Origin: Micractinium sp. NFX-FRZ
Lineage: Eukaryota; Chlorophyta; Trebouxiophyceae; Chlorellales; Chlorellaceae
Assembly: GCA_029339195.1 (NCBI GenBank)
Contig: JAPTJF010000207.1
Coordinates: 1-64,000, forward strand
Reading direction: 5' to 3'
Length of the DNA stretch: 64,000 bases
Made by a program: the position numbers and the translations under genes. The notes beneath the pieces are model-generated. The model was not told the origin of the DNA. It worked only from the letters and a program-made list of their open reading frames with translations, and did not search any database. This document shows positions 36,669-48,200 of this stretch, piece after piece; positions within the stretch are counted from its first letter, which is position 1, and each line of letters opens with the position of its first letter.

Positions 36669-37635
36669 ATGGTTGCCGTCGCCATCGCCTCAGCCAGCAC
36701 TCTGCAGTGCAGCCGGCCCATCTGCCGGCCAGCGGCTAGCCGGGTGCAGCGGCTGAGCAGCAGCTCCTCCGCCTTCAGCAGCGCAGCGGCACTCCACCCC
36801 GCAGCAGCCAGCAGCCTCTCGCAGCCCGCCGCAGGTGTGTGGGCATTTCCAAAGGACAATGCATCACACCGGGTGGCGCGCTCCGGGTGGCGAGTGGGTC
36901 GATGCGCAAGGAGGAGTGGGCCTGGTGTCGCTAACCCATAGCGCACAGGCCACCCAGCGAGCATCAGCAAACACCCTTTGGCCGGGAAACAGCCCACGTG
37001 CACCTGCACGAGCGCCGAGCAACCCGCCTCACCTGTGCTTCCCTCCCTCTCTGCCGCCTTGCAGGCCGTCGCAGCTTGACCGTCGTTGCTGGCAACGCCG
37101 GCTCCGGCGGCCCCTTCGCCCCCCTGGTTGTGGTCACCCGCAATGCTATGGGCACCAAGGAGTTCAACCAGTTCCGCGGCAAGGCCATCTCCATCCACTC
37201 GCAAGGTGGGTGCTGGCCAGAATGACTGGCGCCGACCGTTGTTAGCGCGCCGCGCCGCCGTGCGGCGCCGTCGGTAGCTTGGTGCACGCCATACAGCCCG
37301 CTGTTTTCACCACACCAGTTGCCCTCCACGTGCCCACCCAGGGCCTGCAAGCTCCTCTTCTGGTGCAATGTGTGGGCAGCAAGCAAGCTTGAGTGCGGCC
37401 GGCTTGCATGCGTGGCAGTGTCTACCACTCGGGCGGTGCCCGTGGGATACCCACCCGCCCATGCTTCCCCCTGCCTGTCTCCTTACCACCTGCCCCCCCA
37501 TCCCTCCTAATCCTCTTCAAAACTGCTGCAGTGATCAAGGACTTCTGCAAGCAGCTGGGTGCTGACACCAAGCAGGTGCAGGGGCTGATCCGCCTGGCCA
37601 AGAAGAACGGAGAGAAGCTGGGCTTCCTGGCGTGA
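36669..37635 (+). CDS. PGR5: PGR5, proton gradient regulation 5, chloroplast cyclic electron flow
   Basis: A small stromal/thylakoid protein needed for ferredoxin-dependent cyclic electron flow around photosystem I. Three exons, 36669-36834, 37065-37205 and 37532-37635, give 136 residues. Residues 1-60 form a Ser/Ala/Arg-rich chloroplast transit peptide (VAVAIASASTLQCSRP at the start). The mature part has the PGR5 hallmarks: FAPLVVVTRNAMGTKEFNQF, RGKAISIHSQVIKDFCKQLG and QGLIRLAKKNGEKLGFLA at the exact C-terminus. The usual partner is PGRL1, not present here. No echo repeats were seen in its two introns. Confidence 0.95.
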
Positions 37636-38956
37636 TTTTGAAGCGCCCCCATGCTTCCCTGGGCCACCCCAGCCCGGCTGCACGCTGGGCTATCCGGCAG
37701 GGAGACTGCAGCCAGCCAGCTGAACCAGACACCTGGGGCAGCTGCGGCTGGCGGTCTGCCTGTGCTGCCCAGCCCTCTGGCGGGTCGATGTGCCGCTTGC
37801 GCCAGCAACCCGCATGCAGCCGGCGGCACCCCGCCCCGGCCCTCACCCCTCCCCTTGACTCGTCCTGCCAACCCTATCCATCAGTCGTTTCGTCTTCCTG
37901 CGCCGCCGTGCGTCCTTGATTTGTGGCAGCCCACCTGCCCCTTGCCCTTGCCCTGAGCTGGGTGCTGGCGCCGCGCCTGTGGCACCTGCCCTGTCCTGCC
38001 CGGACGTCGCGTGCTGCGCATGCCGTGCCGCACACGTGGCTGGCCTGGGCCCAGCCCCTCCGCTGGCAGCAGCAGCGGTCCACCCTCGTCTGGTCCTAAC
38101 TCTTTCATCACTCACTTCGCCGAGAGGTGCTACCCCCCATACCCTCCCCTCTTATTTTGATTTGCGCTGCCCACCTCACGCAGCCAGCACTGGCATATCT
38201 CCCCCTCCCCCCCCAATCACTCGAAATGTTTCGCCGCCCCTCCCTCGCCGCCATTTCATTCCCGGTACCGAACACCGACGTTGCTCCTGCGGCGGCCTCA
38301 GTCCGTGGCCCCCAAACGCACTTCTCTGATTCAACCCTCTCAACGCCCCCCGCCCTTCAGCAGCGCCTCCTTTCCTCCCCTTGCCTGCCACTGCTCTTCT
38401 TTGCATCTCCCATCCTGCGTTGGCTCTCTCCCAGCCCTGTGCTGCATCGCCCCCGGGACCCGGGGTGCGTGTAAGGAGCTGTCCAAAACACAAGGCGACA
38501 CAGCAGTGGGAGCTGATCGGCAGTGCATACAAACGAATTTCATCTGCGCTGCGGCCTGGCTGTTGCGTGCCACAATGGCAGGAAGTGCATTGTCGGCCAA
38601 TCTGCTACCCAACATGCAGCAGTTTTGTCTGCTGCTGGGGACAGTGCCAGGTGGCAGCCAAGGCAGAGATGGCCGGATTGAACTGCCCTGTTCTGTATCT
38701 GTCTCACTCTCTATCAGAGATGGCAGGCGTTAGCTGCAGAGTTATAGTGACCGTACCATCTGTATCACCCCTGCGTTAAGGTGGAGCTGGGCAATGAACC
38801 TTGTCAATGAGGCGCCAGGTGGCCGAAGCAGCTCACAGCTGGAGGGCCGGCCAGCTGTCCGCGTTAATCAACATATTAAGGTCGGGATTATGACGATGGT
38901 TGCAACAACAACATTCCCACCGCGGGCTGCAGCGCACCAACTTCGCCTCGCTCGCC
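37636..38956. other. PGR5 long pyrimidine-rich 3' UTR and acyltransferase upstream region
   Basis: From about 37840 to 38470 the plus strand is strongly C/T-rich and ends at a TGTAA (38470-38474), consistent with an approximately 840-base 3' UTR for PGR5. The remaining 480 bases, up to the acyltransferase start, are AT-richer and should hold its promoter. Open frames here lack any recognisable motif. Confidence 0.5.
38470..38474 (+). terminator. TGTAA polyadenylation signal, PGR5
   Basis: gcgtgtaagg marks the downstream edge of the long pyrimidine-rich stretch after PGR5. Confidence 0.5.
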
Positions 38957-40792
38957 ATGGAGCCCGCCACCTCCTCCTCCCTGGCCGCAGCTGCTGTGCA
39001 CCTGATCGGGACGGCGAACAGCGGCACCAGCCACCGGGAAGCCGCTCCCAAGCCCGCTCCGCCACTGGCTGCCGCCCCGAACCACAGTGCCCCTGCGGCG
39101 CCGGCGCCCCCGCGCCCGCCCCGCCTGGACCTGCGCTTTGTGGGCGGCCTGCGCGCTGTGTTCAGCCTCCTGGTGGTGCTCTTCCACTGCTGGATGGTGT
39201 GGTGCAACCTCACGCCCTACTCCACCACAGCGCCGCTGCAGCGCCAGCAGTGGCTTGTGAGGTGAGGGGCACACTCAGGCTGCCGGTGTGTGCATACAGG
39301 CAAGTTTGCTGCCGGGCGGCTCGGAGTGCTTGTCCAGCTGGCGTGCTTTGGTTGCCCGCCGTCGGCAGCCGACCCACCAACCCAGCCTTTCTCTAACCAT
39401 CCCTGCCGCCACCTTGTTTCATGTGTCGCCGCCTGCAGGGCGGCATCAGTGGCCGGCCCCCTGAGTGTCGACGTCTTCCTCGTCCTGACTGCTGCCCTGG
39501 GTGCCCTCCAGCTGGTCCCCGCCCTCGAAGCCTCCCCCAACCCCTGGGCCACGCTGCGCGCCTACTGGCGCCGCCGCGCCGCGCGCCTCCTGCCCGCCTA
39601 CTATGCCACCTGCGCCCTGCTGGCGCTGGCTGGCTGGCTGTACCCTACAGATGGCCTGTCCCCGGAGGGCGCCGTCGCCCGCAACTTTAACTTTGCCACC
39701 TGTCCGGCCGGCATCTGGCCCAACCTCTTCTTCCTGCAAAACATAAACGCCAAGGTCGGCGAGTCCTGCGGTGAGCGGCTGTGCGTGCTTGCTTTGGGGG
39801 GGGCGGGAGGGAGGGAGGAAGGGGGCGTGCTGTTTTTGCCCCCCAGCGGGGCGGGGGGAGCTGGGCAGGCACGGCACCCTGGCCAGCCCCAACAGGGGGG
39901 TGCGGCCTATGTGTCTGCATTGCATGCACCACATGCCTGCTTTGGGAACAGCGTTACGAGGCAGCAAGGAGCAAGGAGGACAGGAGCACGGGCCAGCAGA
40001 GAGCAGGCTTCCTGGCATCCCAAGCTAGTTTGGCTCCTGGACAGAGGGAGGTGTCGTCCTGCTGCCTTCCACTTCCTCCCCCGCCCCCCACCCTATCCCC
40101 ATTCACCCACACTTTCCCCTTGTGCAGGTGGCTACCTATGGTCCACCGCTCTGCAAGTCCAATGGTACCTCCTCTTCCCCCCGCTCCTGCTGGCCCTCCG
40201 CCCGCGCACCCCTGGCTTCCGCGCGCGCCTGGCCGCCGCCCTGGCCGCCGCCGCGGCGGGCGGCACCGCCTGGCGCGCCTGGCAGGTGGCCGCTGCAGGC
40301 CCCGCACTGCGACTTCCTGTGGGGGATTACAACAGGTGATGTCGGAATGACCCCGGGGCTCCCGGAGGCAGCTGGCCCTGTGTTGCGCACATCAGCTCCC
40401 TTTCATTGTCGCAGTCGTGTTTTGAGTGTTCTGTTCGCGCGGGCATCCCCCCCTGCTTCCCCGTTTGCTATTTGCAGGGACCCACAGGAGTTTGATGCCC
40501 TCATGTCTCTGTGGGAAAACACCTACTACACCCTGCCCCAGAGGCTGGCGCAGCTGGCGGCGGGTGCGGCGCTGGGGCTGGCGCTGGCCACCACCCAGGC
40601 GCTGGCCTGGCTGCGCAGCAGGTGAGCTGGCAGGAGTTGGTTGGTTCCTGATGCTGCTGAGGAGCGGGTGCACGCTGATTGGGTATGTGACTTGTTGGGC
40701 AGGGCAGCAGGCATGCATGTAGGCAGGCACTGGCATGGCTGCAGCAGATGGGCGGGCGGTTGTGTGGGCGGGGTGTGGACGGTGCCTGATTG

Positions 40793-40823
<31 letters not shown>

Positions 40824-41356
40824 CCCGCCCGCCCGCCCACCTGCCTGCTCGCCCAACGCCCCTGCCGCCCTGCACCCCCCACGTGTCCCCCAGGCTGCCC
40901 GCCGTCTCGGCCTGCGCCCTGCTCTGCCAGGCGCTCTACTGCCACCTGGTGCTGGACTGGGCTCCCTGGGGGGCGCTCCCCGGCGAGACTCCCTGGCACC
41001 CGGCCACCGCCCGCTTCTATGCGGCGCTGCTGCACTGGGGCAGCCCCTTTGCTGGATGCCTGGTGGCATGCACGCTGGGAGCACTGGCGCTGCAAGCCGA
41101 CCCGCTGCATGCCCGGGCCGCCGCCCTGCTGGCTGCGCCGGCCCTCAGGCCGCTGGCCACCCTCTCCTTCAGCTTGTACCTCCTTCACGACCTGGCTCGC
41201 ATGCTCATTGTGGTTCACATGCTGCCCACGGGCCTGCTCTCTTCCCTGTCCACCGTCGCGCCGCTCGCCGGCCTGCTGCTCCAGACGGGTGCCACCCTGG
41301 CGGGAGCCTATGCCCTGGCTGCTGCCGTGCACTGCCTGGTGGAGAAACGCTTCTAG
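38957..41356 (+). CDS. Acyltransferase-3 (OafA/NRF-6-like) multi-pass membrane protein
   Basis: A membrane O-acyltransferase of the acyltransferase-3 family, which moves acyl groups to sugars or other acceptors. The start ATG (38957) gives MEPATSSSLAAAAVHL, a Pro/Ala-rich N-terminus, then the signature RFVGGLRAVFSLLVVLFHCW with Arg and His ten residues apart. Next come a GPLSVDVFLVLTAALGALQL helix, RAYWRRRAARLLPAYYATCA, WPNLFFLQNIN, GGYLWSTALQVQWYLLFPPL with LLAL, LAQLAAGAALGLALATTQAL, LSFSLYLLHDLARMLIVVHM and a C-terminus EKRF with TAG at 41354-41356. The catalytic His and later YLW/SLYLLHD helices fit the family. Six exons or so. The intron ending at 40892 and the following exon start (LPAVSACALLCQALYC) are copied into the MYND-finger gene. 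Substrate unknown. Confidence 0.85.
40736..40987 (+). repeat. Source copy of the dispersed ~260 bp segment
   Basis: Covers the end of an acyltransferase intron, including a (gcct)n run, the acceptor cccccag and 95 bp of exon up to GALPGE. A near-copy is at 45088-45362 in the same chromosomal orientation. This copy is inferred to be the source because it lies in an intact gene. Confidence 0.85.
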
Positions 41357-42238
41357 GATAAGCTGAGGGGCCTCTTACACAACCGCCCTTATGTGCACCA
41401 TCTCGTGTGTGCACCATTTCGATTGATCCCACCTCAATTGAACAAGCCGGAGTACACAACAGCCTCACTCGACGGGCATGTGTGGGGTGCATGCTTGCCG
41501 CACAAGCGGGGCGTTGCATCTGCTCCGCGGCCCCCAAGATAAATCCTCGATAGAGCTGATGACGGGGGGAGAGTCCACAAGATGGCACTGGGCACCCGTG
41601 GAGGCAGGCGCCACAACGCAACAGCCCTGCCGAGCGTTGCTTTAGGTCGCTGTCAGCTGTACCTGCACGGTTCCCCATGCTGCTCCCGAGCCGCCCTCTC
41701 GCCCTCTCCTTCCCTCACTCGGCTAGCTCGGTGTTCTGCACCGACCAGGCTCGAGAGAGCCGTCCCAAGAGGTGCGCTTTAGCCAGCCCGGGAAGGTCCG
41801 CTGTGGAGTAGCGGTAAGCCCGTGTTTCAGCACCCTACAAGCTCGGAAATGCCCCAGCGGAGCCTGCCGAACCGCGATCAGCGCTCGCCGACCTGATCAG
41901 CGATTGGCCCGCCCCGTTCCCAGCGACCGCCTCTTCCCGCGCTTGCATTGCGCATTTAGGGGGTCTAGGAGGCAAGAGACGCCGAGCGAGACACACCAGG
42001 CACGCCTTCCGGCGGAGCGGGCTGCGCCGGCGCGCCGCTGGTGCTGGCTTCCCCCCGCTCTGCTTGCCGCCGCGCGGGTCTCGGCATGTCTTGGAACAGC
42101 TGCACGTCCTAGGGAGCCTGAGATCAGGCTTCGTTGCATTCTTCCCTCTCGCCGCCGCCGCCACTCCGCCGCCGCCACCACCCGCCAGGCATTTGAACAC
42201 GGCGCCCAATGCCCTGGCCCCGTCTCCCAGTTGCAGAG
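41357..42238. other. Intergenic region, no supported gene
   Basis: Contains the acyltransferase 3' UTR and the upstream region of the next gene. Near 41385-41415 gtgcaccat occurs twice. Open frames on both strands (for example 41772-42284 +) are basic, Ala/Arg/Pro-rich and lack motifs. No tRNA cloverleaf was found. Confidence 0.45.
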
Positions 42239-44080
42239 ATGGACACCCAGGGGCCGTGCTGGCAACGTCAGCGCGCTGTTCTGAGCGACAGCACTGTATC
42301 CCCTGTGCCGACCTGCTCCCCTGCCGCCTCCCACCACGCCCTTACGCTCTCCGACGCATCCCACCACGCCCAGCCAAGCGGTGAGCCTGCCTGCACGGCT
42401 TTGGCGGCAGTTGCGCATCTCTGATCTGTGTGGTCCTGCTGATTAGCGTGCAGCTTGCTTCATGTAGTTGCTATTGCAAACCGCCAGCTGATCCACCTGG
42501 GTCGTTGGCCTAGGTCAGGGCCCGACGCCGCGGGTTCTGCCAGGGGGTGCCCCGCCTGCGCCCTGCATTTGTAGAGCCCCCGTTTGTAGAACGGCAAGGC
42601 GCTGACGACTGCGCACGCCCCCTCACCCCACCCTCCCTGCAGCTGTAACCTCGGGGGTGGCCACACGCTGCCTTCAGGTCTACATGAGCAGCCTGCACGG
42701 CACCTTTGCCTGCATGCTCGCCAGGGTTGGCCTGGAGGGGGCGCGTGTGTACTACAGATGGCATGCCGACGATGCCAAGGTGCCTGCCCGCCTACCTGGC
42801 CCGCGCGCTTGCCTGCCCGCCTGCTTGCCTTCCCGCCCGCCCATGCCTGCGTGTCCCCTGCCCCGCCATCCTACCCAACCATGTGCTCAGCTCACGCCCC
42901 TGCCCACCACCTGCCCCAGACTAACTGGCCACAGTCCAAGTGGCCCCTGCTCTCCAGCCTCCTGGGAGCCTCGCTTTTGCCGCACCCACCACCTGCCCGC
43001 CCCACCCATTCTCCTGCACGCTCGCCTGCCCGCCTCATATGCCCACCTGCACACCCACCTGCCCGCTCGCTTCTCCACTCATGCCTGGCTGCAGTGGGCT
43101 GAGCACGTGGAGGGGCCCATTGTGGGTGCGTGGTGGGAGATGTCCCAGCACCTGCTGGCCCTGGCCAGCTCATCTCCCCACCTCGACCAAGACGGCTTCA
43201 TGTGGCTGCAGGGAGAGTGCGGGCAGCCGCTGGTGCCCCCGCCGGCCAGCGAGCTTCCTATGGTCCCATGGCGCGCTGGGGAGGGTGAGTGTGTGGCTGG
43301 TGCTCCTCCAAGCGTGTGCTGCAGCGGGCCCCTCCCCCCCTGCTGGCTTGCCTGCCTGCCTGCCTGCTAGCCAGACCGGCCGTCCGCCAGCCTCCCTGCT
43401 GCACGACAAGCTGCCTGCTCGCCTTCCCCCTGCCCGCCCATCTGCCCGCCTGTCTGCTGCTGAGGGTGCTCACACCAACCGACCCGCATCCTTGCCCTGC
43501 GCGCCCACCTCCCTCCCCTGTAGATCCCTTCCTCACATCCCTCAAGAACCACAGCGCCGCCATCCGGCAGCACCTGCGAGCCACCGTGGTGCTGCTGACC
43601 AAGGGCCCCGGCCAGCAGACGGCCCACTACACTGCCGTGCCAGGGCCAGGCCAGTTTGGCTTCGTGATGCGGGATGACTTGGACAGCGAGGCAAAGCAGG
43701 TGATGATGGTACCAAAACAACAATAAGATGATGTACATCACAAACACATTGAAGTTGTATGCCTGAAACATACCTTGGGCAAACGGGCAGGGGTTAGCTC
43801 TCTGGTTGGCCTTTCAGTGGCCCACTGCCTGGGGTGGGGCCGCCACAGAGCAGCACCGCGTGCCGTGCCCTTCTTACTCACGTGCCGGGCCTCGGTGCCG
43901 TGCCAACCCATGCTGTGCTCCACCCTGCCCCCCTCTCTGCCCTCCCCCCCTGGGCAGATCATCGAGAGACTGGCCGGCTGCTTTGACCCAGGCAACTGCC
44001 ACCAGCGGACCATCACTTTCTACCTTCACGGCCACACACAGCTCCCGGAGCTCCCGGGCACCGAGACCCATGTGGGGTAG
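42239..44080 (+). CDS. Unrecognised ~255-residue protein
   Basis: I do not recognise the family. A five-exon model, 42239-42380, 42643-42779, 43095-43284, 43524-43699 and 43958-44080, is in frame with canonical splice sites, giving 255 residues. The first 55 residues are Ser/Pro/Ala/His-rich (MDTQGPCWQRQRAVLSDSTV at the start) and could be a targeting sequence. The rest looks globular: YMSSLHGTFACMLARVGLEG, WAEHVEGPIVGAWWEMSQHL, FLTSLKNHSAAIRQHL, QFGFVMRDDLDSEAKQIIER, LAGCFDPGNCHQRTITFYLH. It ends at TAG 44078-44080. Tryptophan and histidine are frequent and there is no membrane segment. The first exon is the least certain. Confidence 0.7.
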
Positions 44081-44695
44081 CGGCTGCTGTGCCTCCTTTC
44101 CACCCCTGCTCCTAGGAGCAGGCCTGCTCCCCAGCAGCACCACCCAGTGTAAGAGTTGCAGTCAAACCCTGGGGGAGAAAAGTCCACAAGTGATTGAGAG
44201 GTCACCCAGCAAGGACAATGCGGGCATGCAAGGGGGTACCAAGCTCTGCAATCCAAAACGCATTCTTCGGGCAACGAAAATTTGGGAATGCCAAGGTTGG
44301 AAAAAGTTGAGTGCACGGGAGGGGTATTCGTTCACATACAGAAACAGGGGTGGTGAGAGGGGAGAGGGGTGCGTGTTGGGGGGAATAAGGAGAACACTTC
44401 TGAAACAATGCATGCCCGCTACGGCCGCCTTTACCCTTTCCATTGTAACCCTTTTCACGTATTCGCCTGTCCATGTATCAACCTTTTCTACACGGTATCT
44501 TTGGCAAGAGTGGCAAGGTCGCAGGCTGTCCAAGAATCAGCAAGTGCCGCCCGCATGCGGGTGGCAGGCAACTCGGCTCGGGCGGGGGCATGGCGCAGCA
44601 GAAGGGCTGGGCTGCCTGGGCCATTTGCAAAACCCTGTCGAGCGGTGCAGAGGCACAAGCAAGGGGGTACAAGCATACAGGCTCCTATGTCAATG
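44081..44695. other. Convergent intergenic region
   Basis: 3' UTRs of the unrecognised gene (+) and the MYND-finger gene (-). It is AT-richer than surrounding DNA, notably 44150-44480. Two plus-strand TGTAA sites are present (44148-44152 and about 44446). No coding region is supported. Confidence 0.5.
44148..44152 (+). terminator. TGTAA polyadenylation signal, unrecognised gene
   Basis: cccagtgtaagag lies 68 bases after the TAG stop on the coding strand. Confidence 0.55.
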
Positions 44696-45159
44696 TCAGG
44701 TGCTGGCTGCTTCCTGACGCACGGCAGCCAGCGCTTTGCACGCTTTGCGGTGCCCCGCCCGCCAGTCGGCATGGGAGCAGGCGGTATCTATGCATGTGTT
44801 CACGCGTGATTGACATGGCAGGGTGCTTGGTGACAGGGCAATGCATAAGCGGAGCGAGTCATCCGCCGGCAGCTGCGGCATGGCCAGACTGCTGTTGTCA
44901 CCCCGTGCAGCTTCAGAAGATCCTATGGTGAGTAAGAAGAGTAAGTGAAGATTAAGAATGAAATTGCGCAAGGCGTGATGTGTTGACATCAACATGCTCA
45001 CATTGAGTTGCCCGCCACCAACTCCGCTGCCCCCGGGGGTGGCGGCGGCGGGCTGTGGCCGTCGTGCAGCGGCTTGCCGTCGCACATGGCTGAGCAGCAG
45101 ATGGACAGGCGGTTATGTGGGCGGGGGTTGAATGGTGCCTGATGGCTATCGGCTATCGG

Positions 45160-45202
<43 letters not shown>

Positions 45203-48200
45203 CCCGCCCGCCCACCTGCCTGCCCGCCTAACGCCCCTGCCGCCTTGCACCACCCACCCGTCCCCCAGGCTGCCCGCCGTCTCGGCCTGCGCCCTGATGT
45301 GCCAGGCGCTCTACTGCCACGTGGCGCTGGACTGGGCTCCCTGGGGGGCGCTCCCCGGAGAGGCGCAGTACCGTGTCACCCGGCAGCCGGCGCAGCGCTT
45401 GCAGCCGGCGCCCTCGCCCGCCGCAGCCCCACCACGAGCCCCCAGGTTGGCGCAGCGCAGGTAGGCGCACGCGCGGGCAGCAGCCACCTGTGCCCCCTCT
45501 ACTCGCTCAGCGCTGGCCTGCTCCGCCTGCTGCCAATGAGCCTGCAGGGCCGCCGCCAGCGCGCGTGCATGCGGCAGGATGTGCCGACGCACAGCGCCCA
45601 GCGCCTGCGCCGGCGGGCTCAACAAGGCGGTTCTGTTGTCCACCAGAAGTGAGCGCCGTAGAGCCCCTGCCAACCGCTGAATCTCGGCCAGGTCACCGCC
45701 CGGCGCCGCCGCTCCGGCACCTTCCGCGCCACTGCTGCCAGCAGCGGGCACAGCGCCAGGGCCCCCGCCCTGCCGAGCATGCTGTGCACCCGGCCTGACT
45801 CCGCTGGAGGCGCCGGCCCCGCTGCTGCCCTCGCTGCTGCTGCTGCTGCTGCTGCTTGGTGGGGTGTTTTTTTCAATCAGCTCCAGGGCCCCGTCCATCA
45901 ATGCCTCCATCAAGTTCAGGGCCGCCTCAAACACGTGATCAGCCTGCGGTGCAATCAAAGGGGGGCCAACCAACATTAGCACGAGTGCTCTGCAACACGA
46001 CAAAATGTGCAGGCCTGCGGTGCTGGGCCTCGGCATGCTGCGGTCGGTTGAATCAATGCCCTGCTGCCCAGCTGCTGCTCTGCTGGCCGCCAGGCCTGCG
46101 CAGCGCAGCTCCACAGCCCTGCGGCCCGCTCAGCCCCGCTCCCATACGCACCCAACACACTCAACGTTCGCTCACATGGACGCGCGGCATGCGCTTCACA
46201 GCCGACAGAGCCACGCCCAGCATCTGGCCCAGCTGGCCGCCCGCCGCCAGCCAGGCTGCCAGGCGGGGCCCGCGCCGGGCCGCGCTCATCACTTGGTTGT
46301 ACACCCCCGTTGCATAGACAGCACTGCCCTGCGCAGTTCCGAAGGATTGGGTGCATGTGCTTGGCGGTGAATGGTCATGCACAAGGGCAGGACGTTGCGG
46401 CGCGCAGGCAGGCAGCGCAGGCAGGCAGGGTAGCCATGCAGCACATGCATGCAGGCAGGCAGCGAGGCATCACGGGCATGCAGCGCAAGCAAGCTAGCAT
46501 GCATTCAGAATGGGCTCGCACTCACCGGCGGCAGCCGGCTGTTGAAGCAGTCAAACAGGGCGGCCAGGTGGGGGCTGCCTGCCACGTGTGCAGGCCCCAA
46601 GCCCGCCGCATCTGCCAGGCTGATCAGCAGGTCACCCGTGCGGCTAGTGGGGATGCCTGTGAGGTCGCAGTGGGCAGCCGCCACTTGCACGGCCTCCCAG
46701 TGTGCGGCAGACATGGCTTGCAGGCGCCTGTAGGGGACGCAGGGCGGGCGGGCGCAGGCAGGGGGGAGGTGCGGGTGAGCAAGGGCCTTGTTGGAGGCGG
46801 ATGGTCACAATGTTAGGGGTCTTCACTCCCACTGGGTGCGTGGGGAGTGGCAGCGCCGGGGTTCGGCGCCAGAGCAGGGGCACGCCATGGCACTGCAGTG
46901 CAACACACAGCGGAATGCGGACAGTGATGCACACCAGCATGTACAGCACGCACAGCACAGCGCAGCGGAACTGCGTGCCCAGCCCAGCGCAGCGCAGCGC
47001 AGCACGGCACGCGCCTGCTGGTGCGCGGCTGGGCGGCGGCGGTCCTCCTGGGATCTTCCAGCCGGACGCTTCTGGGCCCATACTCAAGGTGCTGCAGCAG
47101 CCTGGCTCCGCGCAAGGTTGCGGCCGCGGTGCGCAGCATGCGCTCCGTCCACAGCGGGTCGGCCAGCGTCAGGCAGTGGGGCTTGGTGGCGGCGGCCCAG
47201 CACAGCAGGCGGCACCCCGCAGTGTGCAGCTGCCAGTACGACGCCTGCACCGCCGCCAGCACATCAGGGGGCGGCAGGCGGTCGGCCCCCAGTGCCAGCT
47301 GGCTGGCGGAGCCGCAGGCACGGGTGGCAAACAGGACCAGGTTTTGAGCGAGCCCCGTGGCGTGCGCCTGCTGCACCGTGTGGCGGTGGGCCGCGCACGT
47401 GCGCTGCCGCTGCGCCGCGCCGAGCGACTCCAGCAGGGGCAAAGCGCGCAGCGCGGACGCGGCGGTGCTGCACCACTGCGCAGCATCGGCGAGGCTGGCC
47501 ATCAGCGGCGTGGGCAGCACGGCACCCTGGGCGCTGCCGGAGCTGTCGTCCCTGCGGGGAGGAAAGGACATTGGGGCAAAGGGAGGGGGAGTGTTAGGGT
47601 GCTATGGCAGAGCAGGGGGCAGGACAGGAAAGGATGAGACATGGCATGCGTTGGACCCAAAGCAAGGAAGCCTGGAAACCCGGGTGAAGCAGTGGGCACA
47701 GCCGGCAAAGGCGGGCGGGCACGGCGGGCGCAGCAGGCACAGCGGGCGCACCGGTCCCAGTAAAACTGCAGCAGCCTGCAGGGCAGTATCCAGGCCGCGA
47801 CCAGCTCGTGCACAGCAGCCTGCACCTCCACATCCGCCGTCAGCTGCTCCTCCCCGTCCGCCGCCAGCGCCGCCACGTCGGGCAGCCTGGCCATCATGGC
47901 CAGCAGCTGCAGCGCCACCTGGCGACGCTGCGCGCTGGGCTGGCTGTCCACCTCGTGTGCATGCTCAGGGCACAGCTGGCCGCACAGGCACTCAAAGAGG
48001 CGGGTGATGGCAGCTGCCTGCGCAAAGTGCGCCATGGGAGGCAGGCCAGGTGGGGCCGGCTCCAGAGGCACAGTCTGAACGAGCTCCGCCGCAGCAGCCA
48101 CTGCAGCGGCACCCTCGCCATCGCTGCCGTTGCCCGCAGAGGCAAACCAGCGCTGCAGTGCCCCACGGAGCTCCGGGACTGCCAGGCCTGCTGCAATGCA

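Noticed and set aside
41745..41885. Possible tRNA-like sequence near ccagcccgggaaggtccgctg
   Set aside because: I could not form an acceptor stem with T and D arms at proper spacing.
41772..42284. 170-codon open frame upstream of the unrecognised gene
   Set aside because: It is basic and low-complexity, overlaps the chosen start and has no motif or splice support. An opposing frame of similar quality exists.
45088..45362. Mobile element as the vehicle of the duplicated segment
   Set aside because: No terminal inverted repeats, target-site duplication or transposase is visible. The segment is an ordinary piece of the neighbouring gene.
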